Below the pieces are notes generated by a model, which saw nothing but the letters and a program-made list of their open reading frames with translations, ran no database searches and was not told where the DNA came from. From assembly GCF_000152705.1 (NCBI RefSeq), contig NZ_CH672413.1:930001-994000 (forward strand): a stretch of 64,000 nt of DNA, given 5' to 3'. This DNA comes from Janibacter sp. HTCC2649 (GTDB lineage: Bacteria > Actinomycetota > Actinomycetes > Actinomycetales > Dermatophilaceae). Below are positions 62,191 to 64,000 of the stretch, in pieces; position 1 is the stretch's first letter; the number at the start of each line of letters is the position of its first letter. The position numbers were made by a program, and so were the translations under genes.

Positions 62191-63024
62191 GTGCAGGAGT
62201 CGCGGACCCACGAGTCGGACACCCGGAAGCTCGACGTCCGGTTGCTCACGGCGATCGCCGAGATGCGCGAGGCCGACCTCCTCCTGCGGAAGGTCTGGGG
62301 AGCCGGGCCCGGTGACGACGCCCCGTTCACCGTGGACACGATGCGGGCCCTCTCGCACACGGGCGGCTACGTCGCGGCGGCCTTCCTGGACGACGAGATG
62401 GTCGGCGTCGCCGGAGGCTTCCACGCAATCTCCGGTCCGCTGCACTCGCACGTCGCCGGGGTGATCCCGGGCTTGCAGGGCAAGGGAATCGGCCTGGCGA
62501 TGAAGCAGCACCAGCGCTCCTGGGCGGCCGGCCACGGCATTGCCTCGGTGTCCTGGACCTATGACCCCCTCATCCGCCGCAACGCCTACTTCAACCTTGC
62601 CCGCCTCGGCGCACAGGCGGTCGAGTACCTACCGGAGTTCTACGGAGTCATCAACGACAGCATCAACGCGGGTGACCTCACTGACCGGTTGTATGTCGAC
62701 TGGCCGGTGGCTGAGGGCGCGCCGGCCGAACTCCCGCCGCTGGAGTCCTTCGAGGCCGTCGTCGACGTCACCGGCACGCGACCCGTGACCCCCACGACTG
62801 AGCCGACCGAGTGGGCGCCGCTCGTGCGATGCGCCGTCCCCGCCGACATCGAGGCGCTGCGCCGCACCGACCCGGATGCGGCGCGAGCGTGGCGCCTGGC
62901 CGTACGTGCCGGACTGCACGGCGCCATGGCTGCCGGCTACCGGGTCGTCGGCTTCGACCGATCGGGCTGGTACCTCCTGCAACGCCCCGACTCCGACCAC
63001 ACCGACACCCCACGAGAACGCTGA
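62191..63024 (+). CDS. GNAT-family acetyl/succinyltransferase (COG3375-like)
   Basis: 277 residues from GTG 62191. GNAT fold with the acetyl-CoA loop VIPGLQGKGIGLAMKQHQRS and VSWTYDPLIRRNAYFNLARL, which is typical of COG3375. The gene sits 7 bases before an N-acylamino-acid racemase/o-succinylbenzoate synthase gene, as in Geobacillus, where the pair converts D- to L-amino acids through N-succinyl intermediates. That link is inference from family and order. Confidence 0.85.
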   Translation: MQESRTHESDTRKLDVRLLTAIAEMREADLLLRKVWGAGPGDDAPFTVDTMRALSHTGGYVAAAFLDDEMVGVAGGFHAISGPLHSHVAGVIPGLQGKGIGLAMKQHQRSWAAGHGIASVSWTYDPLIRRNAYFNLARLGAQAVEYLPEFYGVINDSINAGDLTDRLYVDWPVAEGAPAELPPLESFEAVVDVTGTRPVTPTTEPTEWAPLVRCAVPADIEALRRTDPDAARAWRLAVRAGLHGAMAAGYRVVGFDRSGWYLLQRPDSDHTDTPRER

Positions 63025-63031
63025 GGCCACG

Positions 63032-64000
63032 ATGAAGATCGAGAGAGTCGAACTCCGCGAAGTCGCGCTGCCTCTGGTCACGCCGTTCCGCACATCGGTG
63101 GGCAGTCAGGACCACCGCAACGCATTGCTCGTGCAGATCACGACGGCCGACGGGGTCATCGGCTGGGGAGAGTGCGTCGCCGAGGACGATCCGTACTACT
63201 TCGCGGAGTACCTGTCCGGCGAGCAGGAGGTCCTGCGCCGCTGGCTGGTGCCGACACTCGCGGCCGAGTCGGACCTGCGCGCGGCCCACGTCCCGGGACT
63301 GCTGCGGTCCCTGCGCGGGCACACGATGGCGAAGGCCGCGATCGAGATGGCCGTGCTCGACGCGGAGCTGCGGGCCCTCGGGGTGTCGCTGGCGAGGCAT
63401 CTCGGCGCCGTTCACACGTCCGTCCCTGTCGGCGTCTCGGTCGGAATCATGGACACCCTCGACGCCCTGGTCGACGCTGTCGACGGCTACCTCGTCGAGG
63501 GCTATGTCCGGGTCAAGCTCAAGATCGAACCGGGCTGGGACCTCGAGCCGGTGCGCCTCATCCGCGAGACCTTCGGACCGGACCTCGACCTGCAGGTCGA
63601 CGCCAACACGGCCTACGGACCCAACGACATCCCCTACCTGCGTCGACTCGATGACTTCGGACTGGTCCTGATCGAGCAGCCCTTCGACCCCGATGACCTC
63701 GACAGCCACGTGCGACTGGCTGCCAGGGTCGACACCCCGATCTGCCTCGACGAGTCGATCCGGTCGGCGCGGGACGCCGCCACGGCGTTGCGGATCGGCG
63801 CCTGTTCGATCGTGAACATCAAGCCCGGACGAGTCGGTGGCTACCTCGAGTCCCGCCGGATCCATGACCTCTGCCAGGCAACGGGCGTGCCGGTGTGGTG
63901 TGGAGGGATGCTCGAGACCGGGATCGGCCGTGCAGCCAACCTGGCGCTTGCAGCGCTGCCCGGCTTCACGCTCCCGGGCGACATCTCCGCGACCGCTCGC
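63032..64000 (+). CDS. menC: o-succinylbenzoate synthase / N-succinylamino acid racemase (partial)
   Basis: 323 codons are visible; the window ends before the stop. Enolase superfamily, MLE subgroup: ValArgValLysLeuLys near residue 163 (acid/base KxK), metal ligands Asp in QVDANTAYG, Glu in LIEQPFDP, Asp in CLDESI, and the second acid/base Lys in NIKPGRVGGYL. This class of MenC often also racemises N-succinyl amino acids. No other men gene is in view and a GNAT transferase is coupled upstream, so the racemase role is at least as likely as menaquinone synthesis. Confidence 0.88.
   Translation, partial: MKIERVELREVALPLVTPFRTSVGSQDHRNALLVQITTADGVIGWGECVAEDDPYYFAEYLSGEQEVLRRWLVPTLAAESDLRAAHVPGLLRSLRGHTMAKAAIEMAVLDAELRALGVSLARHLGAVHTSVPVGVSVGIMDTLDALVDAVDGYLVEGYVRVKLKIEPGWDLEPVRLIRETFGPDLDLQVDANTAYGPNDIPYLRRLDDFGLVLIEQPFDPDDLDSHVRLAARVDTPICLDESIRSARDAATALRIGACSIVNIKPGRVGGYLESRRIHDLCQATGVPVWCGGMLETGIGRAANLALAALPGFTLPGDISATAR

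Overview
The window is high-GC DNA from an actinobacterium. The gene content (aceE-type pyruvate dehydrogenase E1 beside a DUF3052 gene, the fasR-fabD-fabH-acpP-fabF-accD cluster followed by DUF3145, gluABCD, a Zur-controlled zinc operon, WhiB, Tat-exported and LAXTG proteins) and many leaderless or GTG-started genes fit Micrococcales. An Intrasporangiaceae/Dermatophilaceae-like genus (Janibacter/Knoellia type) is my best guess, but this is inferred from content only.

Layout. 1-10.9 kb: a minus-strand PH-domain membrane pair with DUF3052, divergent aceE, a LuxR-type two-component system, an MMPL exporter and a secreted glycerophosphodiester phosphodiesterase. 10.9-20.1 kb: argG, then the fatty-acid synthesis cluster under FasR, ending at a strong bidirectional terminator facing DUF3145. 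20.1-21.7 kb: an AT-richer non-coding stretch and a secreted beta-propeller protein.

21.7-33.75 kb is an integrated mobile element of about 12 kb. It is bounded by a perfect 45-bp direct repeat derived from the 3' half of a tRNA-Met (CAT) gene, which stays intact at the right end. It carries an excisionase, a tyrosine integrase whose gene overlaps a serine recombinase gene, a zinc-finger/TOPRIM/RecA-fold primase-helicase followed by iteron-like repeats (candidate origin), small regulators, a Cys/His phage-type protein, an AbiTii/HEPN-like defence gene with a zinc-finger partner, and a WhiB gene at the right edge. No capsid, portal, large terminase, tail, lysis or conjugation gene is visible. 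It therefore looks like a phage satellite or other minimal integrative element.

33.9-41.5 kb: the gluABCD amino-acid ABC transporter, tRNA-Asn, dnaG with a small partner, and a carotenoid-desaturase-like flavoprotein. 41.5-52.3 kb: dgt, a YdeI-like gene, dusB, a sulfurtransferase, a secreted protein, an ECF sigma factor fused to a membrane segment and propeller-like domain, an FMN reductase/luciferase-like monooxygenase pair, a coiled-coil protein and glyS. 52.4-56.1 kb: tandem palindromic repeats and a 37-bp palindromic Zur-type operator ahead of znuA-znuC-znuB-zur. 56.2-64 kb: uppS-recO, a Ca2+/H+ antiporter, a peptidoglycan peptidase, an alkB-like gene under an SOS box, a sortase-type surface protein, and a GNAT/N-acylamino-acid racemase pair cut by the window end.

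Two window-wide patterns are not explained by genes. (1) The octamer GTATGCCG/CGGCATAC occurs about 36 times, against roughly 2-3 expected from base composition, and is almost absent from the mobile element. (2) A dispersed family of long intergenic hairpins is built on TTCGTGCCC...ACGGAC arms, one of which has expanded into a 55-bp tandem repeat.
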